64,000 bases of DNA from an uncultured Lactobacillus sp. (GTDB lineage Bacteria > Bacillota > Bacilli > Lactobacillales > Lactobacillaceae). The notes beneath the pieces are model-generated. The model ran no database searches. It saw only the letters and a program-made list of their open reading frames with translations, and was not told the origin of the DNA. This document shows, in pieces, positions 29,999-42,200 of the stretch. The DNA lies in NCBI GenBank assembly GCA_910587695.1, contig CAJUNC010000015.1, forward strand, positions 1-64,000, read 5' to 3'. The position numbers and the translations under genes were made by a program. Every line of letters starts with the position of its first letter. Positions within the stretch are counted from its first letter, which is position 1.

Positions 29999-31375
29999 AT
30001 GAAGATGCAATTATCCGAAATTGCTCGTGCTTTAGATATAGAAGCTAAAGAAACATGGGAAGATATTACGATCACTAGTGTTAGCTTTGATAGTCGCCAG
30101 TTAGAACCGGGGGCTTTGTTTGTACCATTGATCGGTGAACAGGATGGACATAGATATGTTCGTTCGGCATTAGAGAATGGAGCGAGTGCTGTTTTATGGC
30201 AAAATGACCACAGTGATATTCCAAATGATATACCCGCTTTGTTGGTCGAAGACACACTGGTAGCTTTGCAAGCGCTAGGACGTTATTATTTACAAAAGAT
30301 AAATCCTAAAGTCGTTGCTGTAACTGGTAGTAACGGTAAAACAACGACTAAGGATATGATCGCAGCTATTTTGAGTACACAATTCAACGTTCAAAAAACT
30401 TTTGCCAATTTTAATAACGAGATCGGAGTTCCAATGACGATCCTATCAATGGAACCAAATACTGAGATCTTAGTTGTTGAGATGGGGATGGATCGTTTTG
30501 GGCAGATCGATGAATTGAGCCGTTTAGCACAACCCGATGTGGCAGTGATCACGATGATCGGTGAAGCGCACATCGAATTTTTTGGTACACGTGCTAGGAT
30601 CGCTGATGCTAAGATGGAGATCGTAAATGGATTAAAAGAAGATGGACTTTTGATCTATAATGGTGATGAACCATTACTAGTAGAGCGGGCTAATAACATT
30701 AAACAAGCTACCTTCACATTTGGAAGTGAAACAACTGATGATCTACAAGCGACAAATATCGTAAGTGATGCTACAAAATCGAGTTTTAGAGTTGCACTAT
30801 GGCCAGATGAGAACTTCACGATCAAAATGATCGGGGCTTACAACGTAAAAAATGCATTAGCAGCTTTGAGTGTTGGTAAAGAATTTATGATCGATGTTTC
30901 CCAGATGGCACAAGCTCTGGAAAATTTTGATCTGACTAAAAACCGTACCGAATGGCGTGTGGGAGTAAAGGGTTTTAAGATCTTAAGCGATGTATATAAT
31001 TCTAACCCTACTGCAGCCAAAGAGGTTTTGACCGCTTTTTCGGATGTAAAAGTATCTGGCAAAAGGATCGCTGTTCTAGGCGATATGTTAGAATTAGGCG
31101 AAAATGAGCGCCAGATGCATGCTAGTTTAGCAGAAGCGATCGATCCTACAAAGATCAGTGAAGTCTATCTCTGTGGGCCTTTGATGGAGAGCTTGGCCGA
31201 GGTATTGTTAGCTAAGTTTGATAGTACGCAGATCCATTGCTACGCTCCAGATGAAAAGGAGCATCTATCAGAAGACCTCTTGACCAAGTTGACCTCAGAT
31301 GACGTTGTGTTATTAAAGGCAAGTCATGGTATCCATTTGGAAGAAGTTTTAAAGAAGATTGCTAAGAGCGAATAA
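29999..31375 (+). CDS. murF: UDP-N-acetylmuramoyl-tripeptide--D-alanyl-D-alanine ligase
   Basis: A 458-residue Mur ligase that adds D-Ala-D-Ala to the UDP-MurNAc-tripeptide, using ATP, in the cytoplasm. The N-terminal domain has SFDSRQLEPGALFVPL, which binds UDP-sugar. The ATP loop is VVAVTGSNGKTTTKDM near residue 110. Later motifs are NNEIGVPMTIL, VEMGMDRFGQI and the C-terminal LSDVYNSNPTAAKEVL. Length is normal. The ATG at 29999 follows GAAAGGAAG. It lies upstream of cshA, as in many lactobacilli, but has a separate leader between the two genes. Confidence 0.95.
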   Translation: MKMQLSEIARALDIEAKETWEDITITSVSFDSRQLEPGALFVPLIGEQDGHRYVRSALENGASAVLWQNDHSDIPNDIPALLVEDTLVALQALGRYYLQKINPKVVAVTGSNGKTTTKDMIAAILSTQFNVQKTFANFNNEIGVPMTILSMEPNTEILVVEMGMDRFGQIDELSRLAQPDVAVITMIGEAHIEFFGTRARIADAKMEIVNGLKEDGLLIYNGDEPLLVERANNIKQATFTFGSETTDDLQATNIVSDATKSSFRVALWPDENFTIKMIGAYNVKNALAALSVGKEFMIDVSQMAQALENFDLTKNRTEWRVGVKGFKILSDVYNSNPTAAKEVLTAFSDVKVSGKRIAVLGDMLELGENERQMHASLAEAIDPTKISEVYLCGPLMESLAEVLLAKFDSTQIHCYAPDEKEHLSEDLLTKLTSDDVVLLKASHGIHLEEVLKKIAKSE

Positions 31376-31424
31376 TAATGCTATGCTATTATGATACGTA
31401 CAAAATGAATAATTATAAGATGAA

Positions 31425-31509
31425 CTTTGCGGGCTAGCGGGCTTTTGCGAAGTTTTATGGTCTGTTATTTTGTGCAGACAGGTGGCTTGGACCACCAAAA
31501 CTAGGAGGA
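31425..31509 (+). promoter_or_regulatory. Structured 5' leader of cshA
   Basis: The 142-base gap between murF and cshA holds several possible hairpins: AACTTTGCG/TGCGAAGTT around 31425-31454, GTCTG/CAGAC (31460-31479) and GGTGG/CCACC (31481-31496). They end just before the AGGAGG site at 31503. Such leaders are common on cold-shock-induced RNA helicase genes. A regulatory function is inferred. Confidence 0.45.
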
Positions 31510-31517
31510 AATAATTT

Positions 31518-33029
31518 TTGAAATTTGATGAACTCGGTCTTTCAGAAGACCTGTTGAAAGCTGTTAAGCGCAGTGGCTTTGAGGAAGCAACTCCAATTCA
31601 GGAAGCGACGATCCCGCTGGTTCTTTCAGGCAAAGATGTGATCGGTCAAGCTCAAACGGGGACAGGAAAGACAGCTGCGTTTGGCTTACCTATCTTGGAG
31701 CATATCGATCCTAAGGAGCATGCTATCCAAGCGATCATCATTTCACCAACACGTGAATTGGCGATCCAAACACAAGAAGAACTCTATCGTTTAGGCAAAG
31801 ACAAGCGTGCAAAAGTACAAGTTGTTTATGGTGGAGCCGATATTAGACGTCAGATCAAGTTGTTAAAGAACCCACCACAGATCTTAGTCGGTACGCCAGG
31901 TCGTTTATTGGATCATATAAACCGTAAGACGATCGATCTAAGCAAAATCAAGATGTTAGTTCTCGATGAAGCTGACGAAATGCTAGATATGGGCTTTTTA
32001 GATGATATTGAAAAAATCATTTCAAATATTCCAAATGAGCGTCAAACATTGCTATTTTCAGCAACGATGCCAAAAGCTATCTTGCGGATCGGTGAAAAGT
32101 TCATGACAGATCCAGAGATCGTCAAGATCAAGGCTAAGGAGTTGACGACAGATCTTGTAGACCAATATTTCATTAAAGCGCGTGATTATGAAAAATTTGA
32201 TATCATGACGCGGATCTTAGATGTACAAGCGCCAGACCTGACGATCGTTTTTGGTCGGACTAAGCGACGGGTCGATGAATTATCTAAGGGATTAGAAGCA
32301 CGTGGTTATAATGCTGCTGGGATCCACGGTGATCTCTCACAACAACGGCGCATGAGCATTCTCAAACGTTTTAAAGAAGGTAAATTGGATATTTTAGTCG
32401 CAACGGATGTGGCAGCGCGTGGCTTAGATATTTCAGGCGTTACACATGTTTACAATTACGATATCCCACAAGATCCAGAAAGCTATGTTCATCGGATCGG
32501 TCGTACTGGTCGTGCAGGGCATCACGGTGTTTCAGTGACATTTGTAACACCTAACGAAATGGATTATCTTCGGGTGATCGAGCGTTTGACCAAGAAACGT
32601 ATGGATCCTTTACGTCCGCCGACAGAAGAAGAAGCTTTTGTCGGCCAAGTATCATCTGCTCTAGATGATATCAAGGAATTGGTCGCTAAGACAGAAACTT
32701 CTAAGTATGAGACTCAAGCCAAGGAATTATTGGCAGAATACGATGAAGTAGATCTAGTTGCTGCTTTGTTGAACAATATGACTAAAGACGATGCTAGTTC
32801 AGTACCTGTCAAGATCACACCAGAGCGTCCATTACCAAGACGTAAGAATAGTAGCACAGGTAAGTACAAACGCTATGGTAGCCGGCGTAATAATAAGTTC
32901 AATCATAAACGTGATCAAAATAGATCAAAAAATTATCGGGATAATAAGAAAAAACGTCGAAATGAGCCACGTGACCGCTTTACTAAAAAATCTGGTGAAC
33001 GTAGCTTTACGATCAGAACAAAAGATTAA
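31518..33029 (+). CDS. cshA: DEAD-box ATP-dependent RNA helicase CshA
   Basis: A 503-residue DEAD-box helicase that unwinds RNA in ribosome assembly and mRNA decay. The Q motif (GFEEATPIQEATIP), motif I AQTGTGKTAA, motif II DEAD in VLDEADEMLDMG, motif III SAT and motif VI HRIGRTGRAG are complete. The C-terminal 70 residues are a basic, Asn/Arg/Lys-rich tail that binds RNA. It starts at TTG 31518, with AGGAGG at 31503-31508. A terminator follows. Confidence 0.93.
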   Translation: MKFDELGLSEDLLKAVKRSGFEEATPIQEATIPLVLSGKDVIGQAQTGTGKTAAFGLPILEHIDPKEHAIQAIIISPTRELAIQTQEELYRLGKDKRAKVQVVYGGADIRRQIKLLKNPPQILVGTPGRLLDHINRKTIDLSKIKMLVLDEADEMLDMGFLDDIEKIISNIPNERQTLLFSATMPKAILRIGEKFMTDPEIVKIKAKELTTDLVDQYFIKARDYEKFDIMTRILDVQAPDLTIVFGRTKRRVDELSKGLEARGYNAAGIHGDLSQQRRMSILKRFKEGKLDILVATDVAARGLDISGVTHVYNYDIPQDPESYVHRIGRTGRAGHHGVSVTFVTPNEMDYLRVIERLTKKRMDPLRPPTEEEAFVGQVSSALDDIKELVAKTETSKYETQAKELLAEYDEVDLVAALLNNMTKDDASSVPVKITPERPLPRRKNSSTGKYKRYGSRRNNKFNHKRDQNRSKNYRDNKKKRRNEPRDRFTKKSGERSFTIRTKD

Positions 33030-33040
33030 TATCAGAAAAA

Positions 33041-33067
33041 CATCTCAGGTTACTGAGGTGTTTTTTT
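33041..33067 (+). terminator. Terminator after cshA
   Basis: CATCTCAG (33041-33048), GTTA and CTGAGGTG form an 8-bp stem, then seven T. Confidence 0.9.
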
Positions 33068-33257
33068 GATATTAATCTTAAATGTATTTTTATTTATATT
33101 ATTTTTTTAATGGATTAATAAGTTTTTATTGAACAAAATTACATAAAAGTAATTAAATCCATTGATTATTTGTTATCAAATCGCTAAAATATGTACAAGT
33201 TACCAAGCATCTCTAGAACAGATACTTGATTTCAAATAATTAATGGAAGGTGAGCGT

Positions 33258-36200
33258 ATGCTTTCGAAAAAAAATCATTATCTTCAAGCACAAAAATTTG
33301 AAGCAAAACAACAGCATTTTGCGATCAAAAGATTAACAGTCGGTGTAGCTTCAGTCTTGATCAGCTCGACTTTTGCAATGTATGCTGGTTTACATAATGC
33401 GATGGCAGCTGAGACGACTTCACCACAAGCTGACACTGCAAGTGAGACGACGACCTCTGGCAATGAGACAGCAAAACAAGAAGTTGTTTTAAGCTCTCCA
33501 AAACAATCTGAACGTAAAATGACTTCGCCTACTCCAGTTTCTGAAGACCTAAATAATAAAAATGTTACTATGGCTGAGGAAAACAAGACAAATGATAGTA
33601 GTGCTTTAGCAACTGATAAAAATTCAAGTACTTCATCTGAACATGAAGACAAAGTTCAGAAAGTAGCGACAGAAGATACTTCAAAAGAGGGAGAAAGAAG
33701 CTCAGTAACTCCAAATTCTAGCTCAGCAAATTCAGCAAAGCAGACTGAGACAAGTCGTGAACAAACAAGTACTGAAAAAACTCCCGTAGCTACAGTTGAT
33801 GGCACTAACTCCCAAGCTAAAGCTCCAAAAGCTGATCTTGTAGTTGCTACGCCTGTGCCCTCTTCTGGAGAAGAGACTACAGAAACGGTAGAGCAAAGTT
33901 CAAAAGAAGTATCATCTCAATGGCAAGCAGATGCTTCTAAGGCACTTGCTAATAAGAGTGGGTTATATACCCCACAATTGAGTTATAATCGTAAATGGTA
34001 TTCGATGACGATCAATCCAGCTATGTTGACTCCAGAAGTCATGAAGGGAAATGCGATCCCTTTTACAGCAACTATCCATCGAAGCACAATGACAACTATC
34101 TCATCGCCTGCTTACAAGTTGCGCTTGCAATTAGATGCACGTTTAGCTGATAAAGTCGCTCAAGTTTCTCTTAGTCCCGAGGACCACCCAAACGAGACCG
34201 TCAATTTTACTCAAGTTAAAGAAAATAATGGAGCTTTTACTAATATCTGGGAAGCTAATGTTGTTTATGGAAGAGACGGGCTTTTTGACGGTGGTGTGAT
34301 GGATTCAGGTAAGCCCGTAGTAGCTAAAAACGGAAAGATCATGCTAAAAGACACACTTGAAAATGTCTATCCTAAGTTAGCTAATATTGCAACAGAACCC
34401 CTTGGATACAATGGCTATGTTTATGATGACTCAAGTAAAACGGCATTATTGGCCACTAATAATGAAGGCTATGTGGTAGGGCCTAACGATCCTTTAGTAA
34501 AAGTACCGGTCACAAGTACTGAAGAGAGCAAGTTTATCGGAGCCCACTCCAATGTTAATTATGATCCAAGTGTCGGGAAAAATGGTGCTTTAGTTGTATA
34601 CTATCAAGCACAAAAAAGCGCGATGTGGTCGTATTCAAATGATTGGCAATTTCAGTTCCATTATACGGTCGATCCCAATTTGTTACCATATTTAGAGAAA
34701 AAAGAGGATGGAGCTTATACGGTCGAATTAGATAAAGGAGTCGCTGGATTAGGGACAGCCGACGGTTCTTATGGATTTGAAGCGATCACTAATAACCTTA
34801 TCAATAACATATATAAGCCATTAACTTATCATTCTAAATTAATGCAAAAGGTCGCAGATCTTCCCTTGAATTTGGATGGGACTGGAACTTTGAATCCTAC
34901 GAATCTCAACGATTTTGTTCAGTTCAACAATACTCTTTTGGTCGGTGGGCGTCCGGTAATGGTACGTTTGGTCTATCACTTAAATAAGAAGCTAAATGAT
35001 ATCTATACAGAAATGCTTAAAAAAGGGACTACCGGTAATAATCTGCTATTTAGCCATTACTATTCTGATCCAACTGGTCGAATGCAAAAGTATTCTTTGG
35101 CAACGAGTGTTCTTAGTTTTAACGATTCTGATGGCGATACTTTGCCAAATTTAAAAGAAGATTCAGATTCTACTGATCCGTACGTTTCGACGCCAAATGT
35201 TTCAAATGTTTATGGGGATGAAAAGAAGGTTCACGGTCAATTGGTTTTCAGTAATGTTGAAAAAAATCCTCAAGTTGTGACTGTGACAGACGATAAAGGT
35301 AATGTTTTGGGTAAAACAGAAGTCACTCCTACACCGTTTGGATCTTTAGCCAAAGCTTTCCCATTTGATGTTACTTTGAATGATCAAACTTTGACAGCTG
35401 ATAAAGAGGTAACTGTACGGGTCTCAAGTAAGTTAGGTAAAAGTGAAGACACGGTCGAAAACTCAGTCCCACAAAGAACAGTTTTACAAGTCAAAACAGG
35501 TCCTGTAGCTGTTAAGGATCTGAAATATCCGCTAAATGCAGTCTTTTTACAAGAGCCAAAAGAATTGATCGCAAATCACGATGTTCTACCAGCTGATGCG
35601 ACTTACTCATTTGTCAAAAAGCCTGATTTAAGTACTAAGGGAACTAAAGATGCTGTTGTCAAAGTAAGTTTTCTCGATAAATTCGACCCTAATTATCGCC
35701 ATGAGATCGAGGTCAAAGTACCTGTAAAAGTCGAAGGTGTCGATTTAAAGGATGGTCAATTTACACTCAAACCGTTAGTTATGCATGTCAATGAAGTAAA
35801 TGATGATCTTCGTCCATTATCGCTCGAAGAGTTACAAAGTTGGCATGAAAATGATAATAGTAAAGTACTCAGTGGGCAAGCCTTGCGTTCTCTAGTCAAA
35901 AGTATCACTTGGAGTCAGAGCCCATCAACGAAAAGAGTTGGACAAGCTCGAGGAGTTGTGACAGTTACTACGAAAGATGATAAAACGATGCTTGCTGATG
36001 TACCTGTAAATATCGTAGGAGCAACAGCTAAGGTAGATTTAACGACACCTTGGGGCACACCTGTCGCAGCTAAAGATGCACTTGTTGATACAGATGCTTT
36101 AGCACAATTTGATAAGGATGGCTCTCCAGTGGAATATGCTTGGAAAGAGCCACTAGATGTAACACCTACAGCAAATGCAGATCATGTGGTGCATAATACA

Positions 36201-39200
36201 GTGGTAGTTACTTATGGTGATAAGACAAAACAAGATGTTCCGGTAGTCTTAACAGTCGGTCATTCTCAAGCTAGTGATTTCAATGTGGCATTAGCTCAAG
36301 TTAAAGTTCACTATGGTCAAACTGTAGATCCAGAAGTTAGTTTGACTAAAGAACAAAAAGCACAATTTAAAGTAAGTCAAGTCACTTTAGATAGACCAGT
36401 AATGACGACGAATTTAGGAAACAGCACTGCTACTGTCAGAGTTGTCTTCAATGATGGCTCGACGACTTTAGTAGAAATGCCTGTTTTAGTTGTTGGTGCA
36501 ACAGCTAAGACAGATGTTACGACGGCTTGGAATGTTTTGCCAGACCCTGAAAACTTAGTGAATGATACAGCAACTTTAGCCCAATATGCTCCAACTTATA
36601 CTTGGGCACAGCGACCAAATGTGACCCCGGCTAAAGAAGAAGCACATGAAGTTTTTGGGACTGTTGATGTGACATATCCAGATAAGGTAGTCCAACCTTT
36701 ACCAGTAGTGTTGACAGTGTCAAACTCTCAAGCTACTGTTTTTGAAAAAGCACCTGATAAACACTTATTACCAGTAGTAGTCAATTATGGGAGTGTAGCT
36801 CCAGATGCAATGGCAGCTTTGACATCAGAAGATAAAACTCGATTTGATGTAACCAAAGTAACATTTACGACGCCAGTAGATACTATGGTGGAGGGCACTA
36901 AAGATGTGTTAGCAACTTTGACTTTTGCGGATACCTCAACTACGAGTTTACCTGTTAAAGTTGAAGTATTAGGTGCTAAAGTTAAAGATAACGTCGAGAC
37001 TGCTTGGGGCAAGGTGCCAGCTGCTGAAACAACTGTGTCAAATGTCGAGCAACTAAAACGCTTTGGCACAGATTATAGTTGGGAAAAAGCACCTAATGTA
37101 ACTCCAGATGCCAAAGGATCACATCAAGAGACAGGTACGCTTTTGGTAACTTACCAAAATGGAGCTACTCAAACGGTCCCTGTAGTAGTGACAGTCAAAA
37201 AGTCAGATAGTGAGAAATTTGCAACTGCTCAAGTTGTTTTGCATCCAATGACTGTTAATTATGGTGCCAAAGTTACAGCTAGAGAGGCTGATAAGGCTTT
37301 GACTGCTGAAGAAAAAACCAACCTTAAGGTAACTGCACTATCATTTAAGCAAGAAGTAGTTACATCAACGACCGGAGAAAGATCTTACCCAGTCCAGTTA
37401 GATTTTAGCGATGGCTCTGTTTTAAATTCACAAGTCCAAGTCCAAGTTCTAGGCGCTTTGGCTAAGTCAGATCTAAAAACACCTTGGGGAACCAAAGTAA
37501 ATGCTGAAGATTTAGTAGCAAATGTAGCTGAATTGAACCGGTTTGGAACATCCGATCATCCAGTAACTTATCGGTGGCTAGCTGAACCTGATGTTGATCC
37601 TAAAGAAGATCAAGATCACACTGTCAGAGGTGTGGTTATGGTAACTTATGGTGATAACGCGACGCAGCAATTACCTGCAAGTTTTGTAGTCGAACCGTCT
37701 GATGCTGAGCGTTCAGCCAATGTATTACAAGGAGCAAGAACACCACTAACCGTGAATTATGGTGCTCAAGTAGTAGCCGAACAAGCACTAGGGGATTTTT
37801 CTGCTGAGGCACAAAAACAAGCCAAATTATCAGCTGCCAGATTTAATGAGCCAGTTTTAACGACTGAGCTAGGAACAAATAATCATTTAGCCACACTGAC
37901 CTTTGCCGATGGATCTACTTCAGTTATGGAACTGCCAGTTAAAGTCGTTGGTGCTCAAGTAGTTCAAGGATCAAAAACACCTTGGGGTACTTTACCTGAT
38001 CCAAGTACTGTTGTAACTGACCTAACTGAGCTGGCTAGATTTACTCCTAAGTACACATGGAAAGTGCAACCTTTAGTGACTCCAACAGCAACACAAGATC
38101 ATCATGTTAAAGGTGAACTACAAGTTGAATTTGCTGATGGAGCAACACAAAGTGTACCTGTTGAGCTAGATGTAGCACCTTCAATGGCTGAAAAAGCTAC
38201 AAAGGATCTACAGACGCAATTAGTGACAGAGGATCTAAAAGCAGTTGTCCCAGCAACCGATGCACAAAAAGGTTTAACTGAAGAGGCAAAGCAAGCTTAC
38301 TCAGTTACTAAAGTACTCTTTGATCTACCAGTTGAAACAAATGAAGTTGGCGAAAAGGATTATGAGGCAACGGTCAGCTTTGCTGATGGTTCTAATACAA
38401 AAGTCTTGTTGCAAGTCAGAGTTGTTTCGCAGGCAGAAAAATATGCACCAACTGTTAAGGCTGGATTACATGTTGCAGTAGATGATAAATTGGCATCATC
38501 TGAAGTATTAGATCCAACAGTTGTTTTGCCAAAAGGCACACAAGTGGCATGGAAGACAGCAGTGGATACAAGTAAGGCGGGTCAACAAACAGGTGAGTTG
38601 GAAGTAACATATCCAGATGGCACAAAAGATACCTTACCAGTATCAGTGAAGGTCGGAACCGACGCCGAAGCAGTAACGCCAACGTTGAAACCAGAGCTAA
38701 AAGTTAAATTAGGCGAGAAGTTAGATCCAGCGGAAGTATTAGATCCAAGTGTTAAGTTACCAAAAGGCACGCAAGTGGCATGGAAGACGGCAGTGGATAC
38801 AAGTAAGGCAGGCCAACAAACGGGTGAGTTGGAAGTGACCTATCCAGATGGCACAAAAGACACCTTACCAGTATCAGTGAAAGTCGGAACCGACGCTGAA
38901 GCAGTAACGCCAACGTTGAAACCAGAGCTAAAAGTTAAATTAGGCGAGAAGTTAGATCCAGCGGAAGTATTAGATCCAAGCGTTAAGTTACCAAAAGGTA
39001 CAAAAGTGACATGGAAGACGGCAGTGGATACAAATAAGGCGGGTCAACAAACAGGTGAGTTGGAAGTGACCTATCCAGATGGCACAAAAGACACCTTGCC
39101 AGTACCAGTGAAAGTCGGAACAGACGCTGAAGCAGTAACGCCAACGTTGAAACCAGAGCTAAAGGCAAAGGTAGGCGAGAAGTTAGACCCAACAGAAATG

Positions 39201-42200
39201 TTAGCTTCCGAAGTTGTTTTACCGAAAGGTACACAAGTGACATGGAAGACACCAGTGGATACAAATAAGGCAGGTCAACAAACGGGTGAGTTGGAAGTGA
39301 CCTATCCAGATGGCACAAAAGATACCTTGCCAGTATCAGTGAAAGTCGGAACCGACGCCGAAGCAGTAACGCCAACGTTGAAGCCAGAGCTAAAGGCAAA
39401 GGTAGGCGAGAAGTTAGATCGAGCGGAAGTATTAGATCCAAGCGTTAAGTTACCAAAAGGTACACAAGTGGCATGGAAGACAGCAGTGGATACAAATAAG
39501 GCAGGCCAACAAGCGGGTGAGTTGGAAGTAACATATCCAGATGGCACAAAAGATACCTTACCAGTATCAGTGAAGGTCGGAACCGACGCCGAAGCAGTAA
39601 CGCCAACGTTGAAACCAGAGCTAAAAGTTAAATTAGGCGAGAAGTTAGATCCAGCGGAAGTATTAGATCCAAGCGTTAAGTTACCAAAAGGTACAAAAGT
39701 GACATGGAAGACGGCAGTGGATACAAATAAGGCGGGTCAACAAACAGGTGAGTTGGAAGTGACCTATCCAGATGGCACAAAAGACACCTTACCAGTATCA
39801 GTGAAAGTCGGAACCGACGCTGAAGCAGTAACGCCGATGTTGAAACCAGGGCTAAAAGTTAAATTAGGCGAGAAGTTAGATCGAGCGGAAGTATTAGATC
39901 CAAGCGTTAAGTTACCAAAAGGTACAAAAGTGGCATGGAAGACAGCAGTGGATACAAGTAAGGCGGGTCAACAAACGGGTGAGTTGGAAGTAACATATCC
40001 AGATGGCACAAAAGACACCTTACCAGTATCAGTGAAGGTCGGAACAGACGCTGAAGCAGTAACGCCAACGTTGAAACCAGAGCTAAAGGCAAAGGTAGGC
40101 GAGAAGTTAGATCCAACAGAAATGTTAGCTTCCGAAGTTGTCTTGCCAAAAGGTACACAAGTGGCATGGAAGACGCCAGTGGATACAAATAAGGCAGGTC
40201 AACAAACGGGTGAGTTGGAAGTAACATATCCAGATGGCACAAAAGATATCTTACCAGTATCAGTGAAAGTCGGAACCGACGCTGAAGCAGTAACGCCAAC
40301 GTTGAAGCCAGAGCTAAAAGTGAAACTAGGTGAGAAACTAGCAGCGCCAGAAGTATTAGATCCAACAGTTGTTTTGCCAAAAGGCACACAAGTGGCATGG
40401 AAGAAGGCAGTGGATACAAGTAAGGCAGACCAACAAACGGGTGAGTTGGAAGTAACCTATCCAGATGGCACAAAAGACACCTTACCAGTATCAGTGAAAG
40501 TCGGAACCGACGCTGAAGCAGTAACGCCAACGTTGAAACCAGAGCTAAAGGCAAAGGTAGGCGAGAAGTTAGACCCAACAGAAATGTTAGCTTCCGAAGT
40601 TGTTTTACCAAAAGGCACACAAGTGGCATGGAAGACATCAGTGGATACAAGTAAGGCAGGCCAACAAACGGGTGAGTTGGAAGTGACCTATCCAGATGGC
40701 ACAAAAGACACCTTACCAGTATCAGTGAAAGTCGGAACCGACGCTGAAGCAGTAACGCCGATGTTGAAGCCAGAGCTAAAAGTTAAATTAGGTGAGAAAC
40801 TAGCAGCGCCAGAAGTATTAGATCCAACAGTTGTTTTGCCAAAAGGCACACAAGTGGCATGGAAGACAGCAGTGGATACAAGTAAGGCGGGTCAACAAAC
40901 GGGTGAGTTGGAAGTAACATATCCAGATGGCACAAAAGACACCTTACCAGTATCAGTGAAAGTCGGAACCGACGCTGAAGCAGTAACGCCAACGTTGAAA
41001 CCAGAGCTAAAAGTTAAATTAGGTGAGAAACTAGCAGCGCTAGGAGTATTAGATCCAAGCGTTAAGTTACCGAAAGGTACACAAGTGGCATGGAAGACAG
41101 CAGTGGATACAAATAAGGCAGGCCAACAAACAGGTGAGTTGGAAGTAACATATCCAGATGGCACAAAAGATACCTTGCCAGTATCAGTGAAAGTCGGAAC
41201 CGACGCTGAAGCAGTAACGCCAACGTTGAAACCAGAGCTAAAAGTTAAATTAGGCGAGAAGTTAGATCCAGCGGAAGTATTAGATCCAAGCGTTAAGTTA
41301 CCAAAAGGTACACAAGTGGCATGGAAGACGCCAGTGGATACAAATAAGGCAGGTCAACAAACAGGTGAGTTGGAAGTAACATATCCAGATGGCACAAAAG
41401 ATACCTTACCAGTATCAGTGAAGGTCGGAACCGACGCTGAAGCAGTAACGCTGATGTTGAAACCAGAGCTAAAGGCAAAGGTAGGCGAGAAGTTAGACCC
41501 AACAGAAATGTTAGCTTCCGAAGTTGTCTTACCAAAAGGCACGCAAGTGGCATGGAAGACAGCAGTGGATACAAATAAGGCAGGCCAACAAACGGGTGAG
41601 TTGGAAGTAACATATCCAGATGGCACAAAAGACACCTTACCAGTATCAGTGAAAGTCGGAACCGACGCTGAAGCAGTAACGCCGATGTTGAAGCCAGAGC
41701 TAAAAGTTAAATTAGGTGAGAAACTAGCAGCGCCAGGAGTATTAGATCCAAGCGTTAAGTTACCGAAAGGTACACAAGTGGCATGGAAGACAGTAGTGGA
41801 TACAAGTAAGGCAGGTCAACAAACGGGTGAGTTGGAAGTAACATATCCAGATGGCACAAAAGATACCTTGCCAGTATCAGTGAAAGTCGGAACCGACGCT
41901 GAAGCAGTAACGCCAACGTTGAAACCAGAGCTAAAAGTTAAATTAGGTGAGAAGTTAGATCCAGCGGAAGTATTAGATCCAGGCGTTAAGTTACCAAAAG
42001 GTACAAAAGTGGCATGGAAGACAGCAGTGGATACAAATAAGGCAGGCCAACAAACGGGTGAGTTGGAAGTGACCTACCCAGATGGCACAAAAGATACCTT
42101 ACCAGTACCAGTGAAGGTCGGAACTGACGCCGAAGCAGTAACGCTGATGTTGAAACCAGAGCTAAAGGCAAAGGTAGGCGAGAAGTTAGATCCAGCGGAA

